From the NCBI GenBank assembly GCA_009694805.1, contig SICM01000025.1, positions 1 to 36,525 of the forward strand: 36,525 bases of DNA, read 5' to 3'. This stretch comes from Candidatus Latescibacterota bacterium. GTDB taxonomy: Bacteria; Latescibacterota; UBA2968; SICM01. The translations under genes and the position numbers were made by a program. Of the stretch, positions 1-8,171 are shown piece by piece (within the stretch, counting starts at the first letter, position 1; each line of letters begins with the position of its first letter). A model generated the notes under the pieces. It was not told where the DNA came from. It saw nothing but the letters and a program-made list of their open reading frames with translations, and ran no database searches.

Positions 1-105
1 GCTAACTGTCCCGCCCAGCAGCGATGCCAAACCAGTCGCAGTCGTTTGCCCAAACGAACTGATGAGGTAATCGCTATACAGGTCAAGAAGGTCTTTGTTG
101 GTCAT
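1..105 (-). CDS. Transposase, N-terminal fragment (cut by window edge)
   Basis: An ATG at 105-103 on the minus strand opens a frame that stays open for 35 codons to the window edge. It begins MTNKDLLDLYSDYLISSFGQ and continues TTATGLASLLGGTVS. This opening (an LDLYSDYLISSFG stretch, then TTATGLA.LL) is what I recall from the N-terminus of DDE transposases of the IS4/IS701 type, where the catalytic triad lies further downstream, outside the window. The assignment rests on memory of the family and only 35 residues. The start lies 9 bp after the stop of the preceding Ig-like ORF, so the insertion element probably landed in or next to that gene. No good ribosome binding site is seen. Confidence 0.6.
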   Translation of the reverse strand, partial: MTNKDLLDLYSDYLISSFGQTTATGLASLLGGTVS

Positions 106-114
106 ACCCCAAAT

Positions 115-423
115 TTAATCAATTCTCCCCGCGCTGCGTAAGGTGAGTAAGATAGACATGTTGTCGGCCCGTGACAACGCGAGCTTGACGGTCGAGGCGG
201 TGTCCGGAGCGGTGTACACGGCCCCCCCGACGCCGGTGTTGCCGGTGACCGCGCCGCCGCCTGACAGGACGCTCCAGTTCAGAACCCCGCCGAAAGCAGC
301 GGCGGTGGTACCATGCGGGAACAGATTGCATCCGAGGGTGATGACTTCCCCAACTCCGTAGGTATTCGGGGTCCTGTTCACGGGGCCCCCGGGTGTCGCG
401 AGGGTGCCCCTGGCGATCGGCAT
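115..423 (-). CDS. Ig-like beta-sandwich protein, 102 aa, possibly truncated by the adjacent IS
   Basis: A 102-residue ORF with a good ribosome binding site (AGGAG, 8 nt before the ATG at 423). The sequence alternates Gly/Thr/Val-rich strands: NTYGVGEVITLGCNLFPHG, then LNWSVLSGGGAVTG, then GGAVYTAPDTASTVKLAL. The patterns W-S-V-x-S-G-G-G and Y-T-A-P-D-T-A are typical of bacterial Ig-like folds. Similar modules occur, to my memory, in surface proteins and in effector-type proteins of contractile injection systems. There is no signal peptide or membrane segment. The C-terminus ends abruptly (RSAGRID) just before a transposase start, so the natural protein may have been longer. Function is unknown. 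Confidence 0.5.
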   Translation of the reverse strand: MPIARGTLATPGGPVNRTPNTYGVGEVITLGCNLFPHGTTAAAFGGVLNWSVLSGGGAVTGNTGVGGAVYTAPDTASTVKLALSRADNMSILLTLRSAGRID

Positions 424-426
424 AAC

Positions 427-513
427 TTATTCTCCTATGACTTTCTGGACGCAAAAAGCCGCACCTTTTCCAGATGCGGCCTTGCCGTTACGCTTGATAG
501 GGGTCAACTCCAT
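427..513 (-). CDS. Possible 28-aa peptide upstream of the Ig-like ORF
   Basis: An ATG at 513 preceded by a strong GGAGGAAGGC ribosome binding site opens a 28-codon frame. It begins MELTPIKRNGKAASGKG and ends VIGE. The stop codon TAA is separated from the ATG of the Ig-like ORF by one codon in the same frame, so the two could be translated together or be an interrupted single gene. The peptide is basic (several Lys/Arg) and matches nothing I recognise. A hairpin with a following T-run lies inside it and may instead be a terminator. Confidence 0.3.
   Translation of the reverse strand: MELTPIKRNGKAASGKGAAFCVQKVIGE
453..480 (-). terminator. Possible rho-independent terminator
   Basis: Read on the minus strand, GCCGCA and TGCGGC form a 6-bp stem with an 11-nt loop, followed by TTTTT. 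The hairpin lies inside the small 28-codon frame, so either the peptide or the terminator may be accidental. Confidence 0.35.
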
Positions 514-738
514 TGCCTTCCTCCCCGATGAGGAACCCTGACCGGCTACGGAATGCCCGGAAGGTACGCCGATGGGGAGACGGCGTCAAGAAAAAAATCG
601 GAGGACGGCGATCTGGTGAGGATACAGAAAATTACCACAGAGGTGGGCTTAAAGGCTTGCTTTTGGAAAGGAGTTTACGTAATCTGACGGGGAGGGCAAT
701 GGATCCATGGATGCGGATGCAAGCGGAGAGGAGACCCC
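514..738. other. Intergenic region upstream of the plus-strand operon
   Basis: No convincing gene is seen here. It must hold the promoter of the operon starting at 739. A weak candidate is TTGCTT (about 658) and TAATCT 17 bp further on, but each hexamer matches consensus at only about half its positions. Overlapping ORFs in this stretch lack ribosome binding sites and family features. Confidence 0.4.
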
Positions 739-1785
739 ATGCAGGTGGAAGACCTGGATACCCCTGTGCTGATCGTTGATCTGGACGCGCTCGAAGAGAA
801 CGTGGCCCGCTACAGGCGGTACTTTGAGGGCCACCGCATCGCCTTCCGGCCGCACATCAAGACCCACAAGACCCTGGCCCTCGCCCATCGGCAGATGGCG
901 GAGGGGGCCATCGGGATCACCTGCCAGAAGCTCGGGGAGGTTGAGGTCATGGTGGCCGGTGGACTCAGGACCGACACCCTGGTCCCCTACAACCTCGTCG
1001 GGAGGCAGAAGCTGGACCGCCTGACGGCCCTGGCCCGGCAGACCCGGATGACCGTGGCCGCGGACTCGGAATACACGGTGCGCGGGCTGTCCGAGGCGGC
1101 GCACGCCGGGGGCGTCTCCATCGGCGTGCTCGTGGAGCTGGACGCGGTGGGGGGCCGCACGGGGGTGTCTCCCCAACGGGCCGTGGAGCTGGGCCGGCTG
1201 ATCGACGCCCTGCCCGGCCTGGAGCTGCGGGGCGTCATGGGCTTCCCCACGCCCCCCAAGACGCGCCCCCTGTTCCAGGAGGCCCTGGACCTGTTCGACC
1301 GGGCCGGGCTGCCCCACCCCGTGGTGAGCGGGGGGAGCACGAAGTGCGCGTTCCAGGCCCACGAGGTCCCGGAGTTCACCGAGTACCGTGCCGGGGAGTA
1401 TCTGGTGGGCGGGGCCGGGCACATGTGGGGGGGGACGCACACGGTCGCGCAGTGCGCCCTCCGGGTGATCACGACCGTCGTGAGCCGTCCGGCAGAGGGC
1501 CGCGCCATTCTGGATGGCGGGAGCAAGTCCCTGAGCGCCACCTTCCGGGAGGGGAGCATGGGGCACCTCGTGGAGTACCCGGACGCGCGCTTTTACGGGG
1601 CGTCGGAGGAGCACGGCCACGTGGACGTGTCTGCCTGTGCGCAAAAGCCGGAGATCGGCGAGCGGGTGCAGGTGATCCCGGTCCACCCCTGCCCGTGCGT
1701 CAATGAGCACGACGAGCTGGTGGCCGTGCGCAAGGGCCGGGTGGAGGCCGTCTGGCCCATTTACGCGCGCGGGAAGGTCCGCTGA
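739..1785 (+). CDS. D-threonine aldolase / D-serine dehydratase-like PLP enzyme (alanine racemase N-domain fold)
   Basis: A 348-residue enzyme of the fold-type III PLP family (DSD1/D-threonine aldolase), which cleaves or dehydrates D-hydroxy-amino acids using PLP and a metal ion. The start MQVEDLDTPVLIVDLDALEE is the family opening. RPHIKTHK (37-44) holds the expected PLP lysine, K41. GVTCQKLGE-like text (ITCQKLGEVEV, near 80) is also conserved. Near the C-terminus, VHPCPC places H316 and C318 at the HxC metal site found in D-serine dehydratases, followed by the usual VWPIYARGKVR tail. AGGAG lies 5 nt before the ATG. It is the first gene of a six-gene operon. A paralogue at 21825-22922 has a different metal site. 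The exact substrate (D-Thr, D-Ser, D-3-hydroxyaspartate or other) cannot be read from sequence. Confidence 0.88.
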   Translation: MQVEDLDTPVLIVDLDALEENVARYRRYFEGHRIAFRPHIKTHKTLALAHRQMAEGAIGITCQKLGEVEVMVAGGLRTDTLVPYNLVGRQKLDRLTALARQTRMTVAADSEYTVRGLSEAAHAGGVSIGVLVELDAVGGRTGVSPQRAVELGRLIDALPGLELRGVMGFPTPPKTRPLFQEALDLFDRAGLPHPVVSGGSTKCAFQAHEVPEFTEYRAGEYLVGGAGHMWGGTHTVAQCALRVITTVVSRPAEGRAILDGGSKSLSATFREGSMGHLVEYPDARFYGASEEHGHVDVSACAQKPEIGERVQVIPVHPCPCVNEHDELVAVRKGRVEAVWPIYARGKVR

Positions 1786-1804
1786 TCTGAGAGGAGGGAG
1801 AGTC

Positions 1805-2833
1805 ATGGCAGATGTCAGTCTCGAACAGGCGCAGGAGGTCCACAGCAGACTCCTGGTCATCGACGGTCACAACGACACGCCCGTGGAGCGCATCCACCGG
1901 GGGGAGCGGCCGCTCAACTGGAAACAGCGGGACCCGGCCTATCACATGGACATCCCCCGGATGCGGGAGGGGGGGTTCCACGCCGGTTTTTTCGTGGTGG
2001 GGAACGGTCCCACCGCCGACCTCCGGGTGACCCTCGAACATACTTTGATGCAGATCGACGCCTGCCCGGAGGACCTCCTTCTGGTCCTCTCGTCGAAGGA
2101 CGTGGAACGCGCACGGGACACGGGGAAGATCGGCATTCTGATGACCATCGAGGGGGCCGGGCGCTGGCTGGACGGGGACATCGACGTGCTCCGGTTCTAC
2201 CACCGCCTGGGCGTGCGCTGCGTGGGCGTCACGCACGGCGAGGGGGGCAGTGAGCCGAAGCATCTCCAGGGGACCAGGAGCCTCTTCGGCCCCTGCACGG
2301 CCGCGGACCGGGAGGCGGCGCGTAAAGACGCCGGTGGCCTGACTCCGTTTGGTCGGGAGGTCCTGCGGGTCAGCAACGACATGAGGGTCGTCACGGACCT
2401 GGCGCACATCCACGACCGGGCCTTCTACGAGGTCCTGGAGCGCTCCGCGCGGCCCGTGACCATGACCCACACGGCGGTCTTTTCGCTCTGTCCCCACTGG
2501 CGCTGCATGACCGATGACCAGATCAAGGCCCTGGCCGCCGCAGGCGGGGTCATGGGCATCGCCTTCGTGCCGTCCTTTATCCACCCCGAGCGCGCCACGA
2601 TCGACCACCTGGCCGAGCACGTCTGCTATGTCGCGGACCTGGTGGGGATCGATCACGTGGCCATCGGCTCCGACTACGACGGGATGGGGAGCACGGTCCC
2701 GGTGGTCCCGGACGTGTCGCAGTTCGTCCACCTCACCCGGAGCCTGCTCGCCCACGGCCTGTCCGAGGAGGAGGTTCGGAAGGTCTGGGGAGGGAACTTC
2801 CTGAGGCTTTTGCAGCAGACCCTCGACGGATGA
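1805..2833 (+). CDS. Membrane-dipeptidase family (M19) peptidase
   Basis: A 342-residue zinc hydrolase of the renal dipeptidase family, which cleaves dipeptides, often with a D-residue on the C-terminal side. The binuclear metal ligands are visible: VIDGHNDTP (H22, D24), MTIEGAG (E116), DLAH (H201) and TMTHTA (H222), with catalytic-pocket IGSDYDG (D290). The C-terminal WGGNFLRLL is typical. A longer open frame begins upstream, but the ATG at 1805, preceded by GAGGAGGGAG, gives the normal N-terminus. It sits 19 bp after the PLP aldolase gene. There is no signal peptide or anchor, so it should be cytoplasmic. Pairing of M19 peptidases with D-amino-acid enzymes is consistent with processing of D-residue-containing dipeptides; that link is inference. 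Confidence 0.9.
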   Translation: MADVSLEQAQEVHSRLLVIDGHNDTPVERIHRGERPLNWKQRDPAYHMDIPRMREGGFHAGFFVVGNGPTADLRVTLEHTLMQIDACPEDLLLVLSSKDVERARDTGKIGILMTIEGAGRWLDGDIDVLRFYHRLGVRCVGVTHGEGGSEPKHLQGTRSLFGPCTAADREAARKDAGGLTPFGREVLRVSNDMRVVTDLAHIHDRAFYEVLERSARPVTMTHTAVFSLCPHWRCMTDDQIKALAAAGGVMGIAFVPSFIHPERATIDHLAEHVCYVADLVGIDHVAIGSDYDGMGSTVPVVPDVSQFVHLTRSLLAHGLSEEEVRKVWGGNFLRLLQQTLDG

Positions 2834-2873
2834 TCGTGAAGCGGCCCTCACCCATCCCTAGGAGAAAATTCTG

Positions 2874-4829
2874 ATGGACCCGAACCTGCGTCCCCTGTAT
2901 GGTCGGAAAGATCTGGAGCAGCTGAAGACGTTCGACCGCGCGGCCATCTTCGAGGCCCTGGGCTCTTTCGACGACCGGGGCCTCTCCGAAGAGGCCTTCG
3001 TCGCGCGGGCCGCGGACCTGCTGGATGCCCGGAGGGTCCCCGGCCTGGCCGAGGCCCGGGGGGCGGCGATTCTGGAAGCTGTCCACCTCGCCTGCCGGGA
3101 GGCCTCGCCGACGCCCGACAGGGTCCCCGCCTCCCCCCAGGAGACCCGGCAGGCCGAGGACCTGCTGGCGCATCGGTTCCAGTTCTACAACGAGGTCCAT
3201 CAGCTCCCCGAAGAGATCGACTGGGACTTCAACCCCGGCACCGGGCACTGGGCGCACGACCTGAACCGGTTCTCCTACCTCCAGACGCTGACCCGCGCCT
3301 TCCTGGGGGCCGGAGATCCTCGCTTCGGGCGGAAGGCGGTGGGGCTCATCCTGGACTGGATCGCCAAATGCGACTTCGGCAGGGCGTTCGTCGGGACCCC
3401 CTACGTGTTCGGTTCCTACCTGAACCAGGCCATCCACTGCGAGGTCTGGAGCGGGTGCGTACAGCAGCTCCTGCCGGGGGGGATGGTCCATCCCCCGGAA
3501 CTCCTGCGCATCCTGAAGTCCCTGCACGACCAGCTCGCGTACCTCGAAATCGTCACCCGGGGCCACGCCGGGAACTGGCCCACCATCGGCTGCCGGGGGA
3601 TCCTCGCCACCCTCGCTGCCCTTCCCGTGTTCCGGGATACGGACCGTTTCGCAGGCTACTGCATCGACGCCCTGGCGGATCAGATCGACGAGCAGGTGTT
3701 GCCCGACGGCGTCCAGGACGAACTCACCCCGCACTATCACTCGGTGGTGATCAACAACCTCCTCGGCGCCCTCCGCGCGGCCCGGGGCCTGGGCCGGGAC
3801 CTGGCGCCGCGCACGCTTTCGCCCCTGCGGAAGATGATCCACTACCAGCAGCAGACCCTCCTGCCCGACGGGAGCGCGCAGGTGGCCTTCAACGACAGCG
3901 ACCCCGCTGCTGTGCCCCGCGTGGCAGAGGCCCTCGCACGGGAGAAGCTGGAAGAATTCCTGTCCCCCCCGGAACGGCTCGGCCCCGAACGCTTCCCCTA
4001 CGCGGGGGTGGCCTTCCTGCGACAGCGGCAGGACAGGGGAGACCTCTACCTGGCCTTCGACGGCGGCCCCTACGGCCGGAGCCACCAGCACGAGGACAAA
4101 CTGGGCTTCTGGCTGTTCGCCTACGGCCGCAGCTTCCTGGTGGACCCGGGCCGGCACCTCTACGACAGGACGAGCGCCTCCTACCGGCCCTATCTCGTCA
4201 CGACCCGCGCGCACTCCACCGTCATGGTGGACGATGCTGGACAGCACAGCGCCGGACGGCCGGAGACCTGGGTCCCGAAAGCCCCCGTCCCGCTCGCGTG
4301 GGACGTGAAGGCGGGGGAGATGCGCGCCTCTGCCGCCTACGACCTGGGCTACGGGCCGGACAATGCCATCGCCGTGGTCCATCGCCGGGAGGTCGTCTTC
4401 GTCGGCGAGAGGTTCTGGATCGCCTTCGATGCCATGGAGGGGGACGGGGAGCATCGCATCGAGTCCCGCTTCCAGTTCGCGCCCTGCGCCCTGCGCGTGG
4501 ACGGGACCCGCGCCCGGACCGGCTTCGAGGACGCCAACCTGCTGCTGTGGGCGCTCCCCTCCGCCCCATTCACCGACGTACACGTGGAAGAGGCGCGCGA
4601 AAATCCGCGCGGAGGGTGGTACTCCAGCGGCTACGGCCAGATCGAGCCGGCGCCCTGCCTGTCCCTCTCCACGGCCGTCCGCCTGCCGTTCTTTGCGGCC
4701 ACCCTTCTCTTTCCCTACAGGGGACCCACGCCCCCGCCGGTGACCTTCGAGGTCCAGGGGAAGACCGCGCTCGTGGAGACCCCGGAGATGGGCCGTGTCT
4801 CCGTGACCAGCGCTCTGGAGGAAAGATGA
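2874..4829 (+). CDS. Heparinase II/III family protein (polysaccharide lyase-like)
   Basis: A 651-residue protein with the two-part layout of alginate/heparin lyases: an alpha-helical toroid (about 90-370, with FNPGTGHWAHDLNRFSYL and GHAGNWPTIGCRGI) followed by the heparinase II/III beta-sandwich (about 385-640). The hallmark is SHQHEDKLGFWLFAYG, with H404, H406 and D408 in the conserved H-x-H-x-D pattern, then FLVDPGRHLYD. NHY-like catalytic text, LTPHYHSVVINN, is found near 285. Family members cleave uronic-acid-containing polysaccharides by beta-elimination. There is no signal peptide, which is unusual for a lyase of external polymers and suggests action on imported oligosaccharides. AGGAG lies 9 nt upstream of the ATG. 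Its stop overlaps the next start (ATGA). Confidence 0.82.
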   Translation: MDPNLRPLYGRKDLEQLKTFDRAAIFEALGSFDDRGLSEEAFVARAADLLDARRVPGLAEARGAAILEAVHLACREASPTPDRVPASPQETRQAEDLLAHRFQFYNEVHQLPEEIDWDFNPGTGHWAHDLNRFSYLQTLTRAFLGAGDPRFGRKAVGLILDWIAKCDFGRAFVGTPYVFGSYLNQAIHCEVWSGCVQQLLPGGMVHPPELLRILKSLHDQLAYLEIVTRGHAGNWPTIGCRGILATLAALPVFRDTDRFAGYCIDALADQIDEQVLPDGVQDELTPHYHSVVINNLLGALRAARGLGRDLAPRTLSPLRKMIHYQQQTLLPDGSAQVAFNDSDPAAVPRVAEALAREKLEEFLSPPERLGPERFPYAGVAFLRQRQDRGDLYLAFDGGPYGRSHQHEDKLGFWLFAYGRSFLVDPGRHLYDRTSASYRPYLVTTRAHSTVMVDDAGQHSAGRPETWVPKAPVPLAWDVKAGEMRASAAYDLGYGPDNAIAVVHRREVVFVGERFWIAFDAMEGDGEHRIESRFQFAPCALRVDGTRARTGFEDANLLLWALPSAPFTDVHVEEARENPRGGWYSSGYGQIEPAPCLSLSTAVRLPFFAATLLFPYRGPTPPPVTFEVQGKTALVETPEMGRVSVTSALEER

Positions 4830-5584
4830 CATCCGGCCCGGCGACATGGCATCGTTACGAAGAACTCCGGCCCGACGAGCTGTCGGCCTGCGTGGCATCC
4901 TCGCCGATCGCCTTCTGGCCGCTGGGGCTGCTGGAACACCACGGATGGCATCTGCCGGTGGGGTTCGACGGGCTCAAGGCCGAACGGATCTGCGTCCGCG
5001 TGGCCGAACGGACGGGCGGGGTGCTGCTGCCGGTCATGTGGTGGGGCGGGGTCGGCGGGCACGGAGACTTCCACTGGACGCTCTACCAGGAGGAGGAGGC
5101 CTATGCGTCCATCCTGGCGCGGACGGTGCGAGGGCTCGCGGTGTTCGGGTTCCGGTGCATCGTGCTGCTCGCGGGCCACTATCCCTGGCAGAGGACACTG
5201 GCCAGCCGCATGCCGGCGCTGCAACAGGCGTCTCCCGATGTGCTGATGCTCTGGGGCACGGAGATGACCATCTGCGGCGAGGCGGTGAAGTTGAAGGGGG
5301 ACCACGCGGCCCGGGAGGAGACGTCGTTCGGGCTCAGCCTCTTCCCCGAACGGGTGGACCTGGGGGCCCTGCGGCCGGGGCGGGGAGATGAGGCGTGGCC
5401 GGGCGGAGATCCACCCCCGGCGGAGGGGAGGCATCCCGGTGTCCATTTCGACCCGGCGGACCCCCTGTTCGCTCAGATGGGGGAGGATGCCCGGATGGCC
5501 TCGGCGGAACGGGGAGAGGAGGGAGTCGGCCGGCTGGTGGACGAGCTGGCGACCAGGATTCACCGACACCTGGGGCGTCCGTAG
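4826..5584 (+). CDS. Creatininase-family amidohydrolase
   Basis: A 252-residue member of the creatinine amidohydrolase family, which opens cyclic amides or cleaves amide bonds using two metal ions. The signature PLGLLEHHGWHLPVGFD supplies E37, H39 and D48. AGHYPW gives H118 where the family usually has NGHGGN. REETS gives E165. The GGHGDFHWTLYQ stretch matches the usual GxHxxFPGT region, with W and L in place of P and G. The ATG at 4826 overlaps the heparinase stop by 4 bp, and GGAGGAAAG before it is a ribosome binding site, so the two are translationally coupled. The altered NGHGGN motif means the substrate is probably not creatinine. Related family members act in flavin/deazaflavin and mycofactocin biosynthesis, but the catabolic neighbours argue for an amide hydrolase here. 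Confidence 0.8.
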   Translation: MTSGPATWHRYEELRPDELSACVASSPIAFWPLGLLEHHGWHLPVGFDGLKAERICVRVAERTGGVLLPVMWWGGVGGHGDFHWTLYQEEEAYASILARTVRGLAVFGFRCIVLLAGHYPWQRTLASRMPALQQASPDVLMLWGTEMTICGEAVKLKGDHAAREETSFGLSLFPERVDLGALRPGRGDEAWPGGDPPPAEGRHPGVHFDPADPLFAQMGEDARMASAERGEEGVGRLVDELATRIHRHLGRP

Positions 5585-5614
5585 AAGAGACCGAAAAACG
5601 AAAAGGAGAACGCC

Positions 5615-6247
5615 ATGGCTTCCAGGATAGAGAAGGTCTTCGACGCCCCGGGCCCGCATCCCAACGGCATGCAGGCCACGCCGGACGGGATCTGGTTCCT
5701 GGACCAGCACAGCAACCAGGTCCAGCTCGTCTCCTACGCCGGAAAGATCCTGAAGACCTTCGACACGGCGTCGGACCGGGGGAGCGGCGTCACGGACACG
5801 GGGAGGGCGCTCTGGCTCGCCTCCACCTACAGCCGCGAGATCCTCCAGGTGGACCGTACGAATGGCGCGACCCTGGCCACCTTCCCCACGCCCGGCGCGT
5901 CCAAGACCGGCGCGCACGGCCTGGAGTGGCGCGACGGAAAGCTCTGGATGGCCGTGCCCCCTTCGGCGACGATCTATCAGATCGACGTGGAGGATGGTTT
6001 CGCCGTGCGGCATACGATTCCCGCCCCCGGCAACCGCCCCCACGGCATCGCGTGGGAGGGGGACGACCTCTGGTGCGTGGAGACGGCCCACCGGGCCATC
6101 TACCGTCTCAACACGCGGGACGGCGCCGTCCTGCAGAAGATCGAGATCTCCGAGCCCGACCCCGAGCCGCACGGCATGACCATCTGGGACGGCAGCTTCT
6201 GGTACTGCGACGCCGGGTCCCGGGCTGTCTGCCGGATGCCCCTGTGA
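5615..6247 (+). CDS. Small beta-propeller protein (Vgb/SMP-30/NHL-like)
   Basis: A 210-residue protein built of repeated short strands with the motif G-I/L-x-W-x-x-x-x-L-W. Examples are PNGMQATPDGIWFLDQHSNQ, HGLEWRDGKLWMAVPPSATI, HGIAWEGDDLWCVETAHRA and HGMTIWDGSFWYCDAGSRA. These look like four to five blades of a streptogramin-lyase/gluconolactonase type propeller. At 210 residues it is shorter than a six-bladed lactonase (about 290), so it could be a minimal binding propeller. AGGAG lies 6 nt before the ATG. Its last codons overlap the start of the next gene. No signal peptide is seen. Enzyme activity is uncertain. Conserved HG pairs at the start of several blades are candidate binding residues. 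Confidence 0.7.
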   Translation: MASRIEKVFDAPGPHPNGMQATPDGIWFLDQHSNQVQLVSYAGKILKTFDTASDRGSGVTDTGRALWLASTYSREILQVDRTNGATLATFPTPGASKTGAHGLEWRDGKLWMAVPPSATIYQIDVEDGFAVRHTIPAPGNRPHGIAWEGDDLWCVETAHRAIYRLNTRDGAVLQKIEISEPDPEPHGMTIWDGSFWYCDAGSRAVCRMPL

Positions 6248-8055
6248 TCGCGAGGACCGTGCGCAGAGAGCGCGGCTGGGAGGAACTGCTGCCGGGCCTG
6301 TTTCGGTTCCGGGACACGTGCAACGTCTACGTCCTGATGTGGGACGGGGAAGGGGTGGCCGTGGACTTCGGGTCCGGGGCCTGGCTGGACGCCCTGCCGG
6401 AGATCGGCGTGCGCTCGATCCGGCACGTCCTCCTGACCCACGTTCACCGGGACCAGTGCGCGGGTCTGGCGAAACAGGGGACGTGGCCTTTCGAGGTCCA
6501 CGCCCCGGCGCAGGACCTCCGGTTCTGCCAGTCCGAGGGTCTGGCCGAGTTCTGGAGGACCTACCAGGCCGGTGGGTGTCCCGCCAGCTATGCCGCTCCC
6601 CGCGCCCCGCTCCCCTGCGTCCGGGGGGACGTGGGGGAGGCGCAGGATGTCCTGTGGGGGGAGGCGCGGTTCTGCGCCATCCCCACGCCGGGGCACACGC
6701 GGGGGGCGCTCACCTATGTGACGGTCTGGGGCGGGAAGTCCGTGGCCTTCTGCGGGGATGCGGTCCACGAAGGGGGGACGCTTCATCAGCCCTACCATCT
6801 GGAATGGGACCACTGGACGGCCCAGGGGGCCCTGGTCGCCTGGTACGGGCTGGAACGGCTCGGCGCCTGCCGGATCGATCTCCTCTGCCCTTCCCACGGT
6901 GCGCCCGTGAAGGACCGGCCCGGGGAATGCGTCCGCCGGACGCAGCGCCGGGTGATGGCCCTGGTGCGGGCCAAGGGGTCGGTCTGCGCCGGGGCGCCGG
7001 ACCGCTGGTTCGCGACGGAATCGATGGCCTGCGGCGTTCGCCGGGTGCTGCCGGACCTCTATCCCTTCGGGGAGAACAGCTACCTGCTCGTGGGGGACCG
7101 GGGCGAGGGGTTCGTGGTCGATCCGACCCTGCCCGGCGTCGAAGGCGTGGCGGACCTGATGGACCGGGTGGGGGTGCGGCGGATCTCGGCGGCCACGGCG
7201 TCCCATTACCATCGCGACCACAGCGACGGGCTGAACTGGTTGCGCGACCGCTATGACGCCGAGGTCTGGTTGCACCCCTGGGTGGCCGGGCCCCTTCAGG
7301 ACCGGAACCGCGACGACCTGCCCTGGCTCCCGGCGGACTCCGTGACGCCGGACCGGCTCCTGCCGGAGGCCGGGACATTCCGGTGGAACCGCTACCGGTT
7401 TCAGATCTGGCCCTTTCCAGGGCAGACCTGGTGGCACTGCGCCTTCCAGACGGAGGTGGCGGGGCAACGGGTGCTCTTCTCCGGGGACAACTTCCAGCCC
7501 CCTTCCCGCTGGAACGGGACGGGCGGGTTCTGCTCCTTCAACGGGTCCCGGTTCTCCGAAGGATTCAGCCGGTCGGCCGCGACGGTTCTGGAGCTGTCCC
7601 CCGACCTGATCTGCAACGGGCACGGGTGCGTCTATCGGTACAGCGCGGGCCACTACCGCCGCATCCTGCGCTGGTCGGAGCGGGCCGAGCGGGCGGTCCG
7701 GGATCTCTGCCCCTCGGAGGCCTGGCTGGCCGACTACGACTGCCGGGGGATGGCCTGGGTCCCTTTCCGGTCGGAGACCCGGCCCGGAGAGACCGTCGCC
7801 CTGCAGTTTCAGGTCCGCAACCACGGCAAAAAACCGACCTCCGTGTCGGTGGCCGCCGTCCTACCGGAGGGGTGGACGGCTGTCCCGGGACGACGGCGGG
7901 GGATTGTGCCTGGTGGAAAGACGAGACGGTTCGGGTTCGAGGTTCGCGTGCCGAAGGGGGTGAAGGCGGGGCGGTGCGTGATCGCCGCTGACGTGGAGGC
8001 CGACGGAGTCCCGCTCGGAGAGGCCGCGGTGGCGCTGGTGGATGTGGAAGGATAG
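6244..8055 (+). CDS. Tandem metallo-beta-lactamase-fold hydrolase with C-terminal NEW3-like domain
   Basis: A 603-residue protein starting at a GTG that overlaps the propeller stop (GTGA). It holds two metallo-beta-lactamase domains. The first (about 15-230) has THVHRDQ (H66, H68, D70; Gln71 replaces the usual last His), PTPGH (H151), CGDAVH (D172) and SHG (H218). The second (about 265-480) has SHYHRDH (H321, H323, D325, H326), WWH (H398), SGDN (D415) and NGHG (H460). The tail (about 495-603; VALQFQVRNHGKKPTSVSV, VLPEGWTAVPG) resembles the NEW3/alpha-galactosidase-associated beta-sandwich. MBL enzymes hydrolyse esters, lactones or thioesters with two metals. Two complete sets in one chain suggest an internal duplication with the first site modified. 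It ends the operon. Confidence 0.82.
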   Translation: MIARTVRRERGWEELLPGLFRFRDTCNVYVLMWDGEGVAVDFGSGAWLDALPEIGVRSIRHVLLTHVHRDQCAGLAKQGTWPFEVHAPAQDLRFCQSEGLAEFWRTYQAGGCPASYAAPRAPLPCVRGDVGEAQDVLWGEARFCAIPTPGHTRGALTYVTVWGGKSVAFCGDAVHEGGTLHQPYHLEWDHWTAQGALVAWYGLERLGACRIDLLCPSHGAPVKDRPGECVRRTQRRVMALVRAKGSVCAGAPDRWFATESMACGVRRVLPDLYPFGENSYLLVGDRGEGFVVDPTLPGVEGVADLMDRVGVRRISAATASHYHRDHSDGLNWLRDRYDAEVWLHPWVAGPLQDRNRDDLPWLPADSVTPDRLLPEAGTFRWNRYRFQIWPFPGQTWWHCAFQTEVAGQRVLFSGDNFQPPSRWNGTGGFCSFNGSRFSEGFSRSAATVLELSPDLICNGHGCVYRYSAGHYRRILRWSERAERAVRDLCPSEAWLADYDCRGMAWVPFRSETRPGETVALQFQVRNHGKKPTSVSVAAVLPEGWTAVPGRRRGIVPGGKTRRFGFEVRVPKGVKAGRCVIAADVEADGVPLGEAAVALVDVEG

Positions 8056-8083
8056 TGCTCTGTCAGGAGAGATTTGACAGGTT

Positions 8084-8162
8084 GTCATTCTGAGGGCGCA
8101 AGCGCCCGAAGAATCTTCTCTTGGAGGTTCTTCGCCTCCGTTGCACGTCGGCTCAGAATGAC
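8084..8162. repeat. Imperfect inverted repeat between convergent genes
   Basis: Perfect 11-bp terminal inverted repeats GTCATTCTGAG (8084-8094) and CTCAGAATGAC (8152-8162) enclose a smaller hairpin GGGCGC/GCGCCC (8094-8107) and a GAAGAATC/GGTTCTTC pair. This resembles the small GTCATTCTGAG...CTCAGAATGAC elements dispersed in many environmental bacterial genomes. It lies between the stop of the MBL gene and the stop of the convergent hydrolase gene, so it could also serve as a two-way terminator, although it lacks a T-run. Confidence 0.7.
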
Positions 8163-8171
8163 CCCCATTCA

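Noticed and set aside
2733-4898. Open frame of 721 codons on the minus strand opposite the heparinase gene
   Set aside because: It is a high-GC mirror of the real gene: low-complexity Gly/Arg/Pro-rich text, no ribosome binding site and no family motif.
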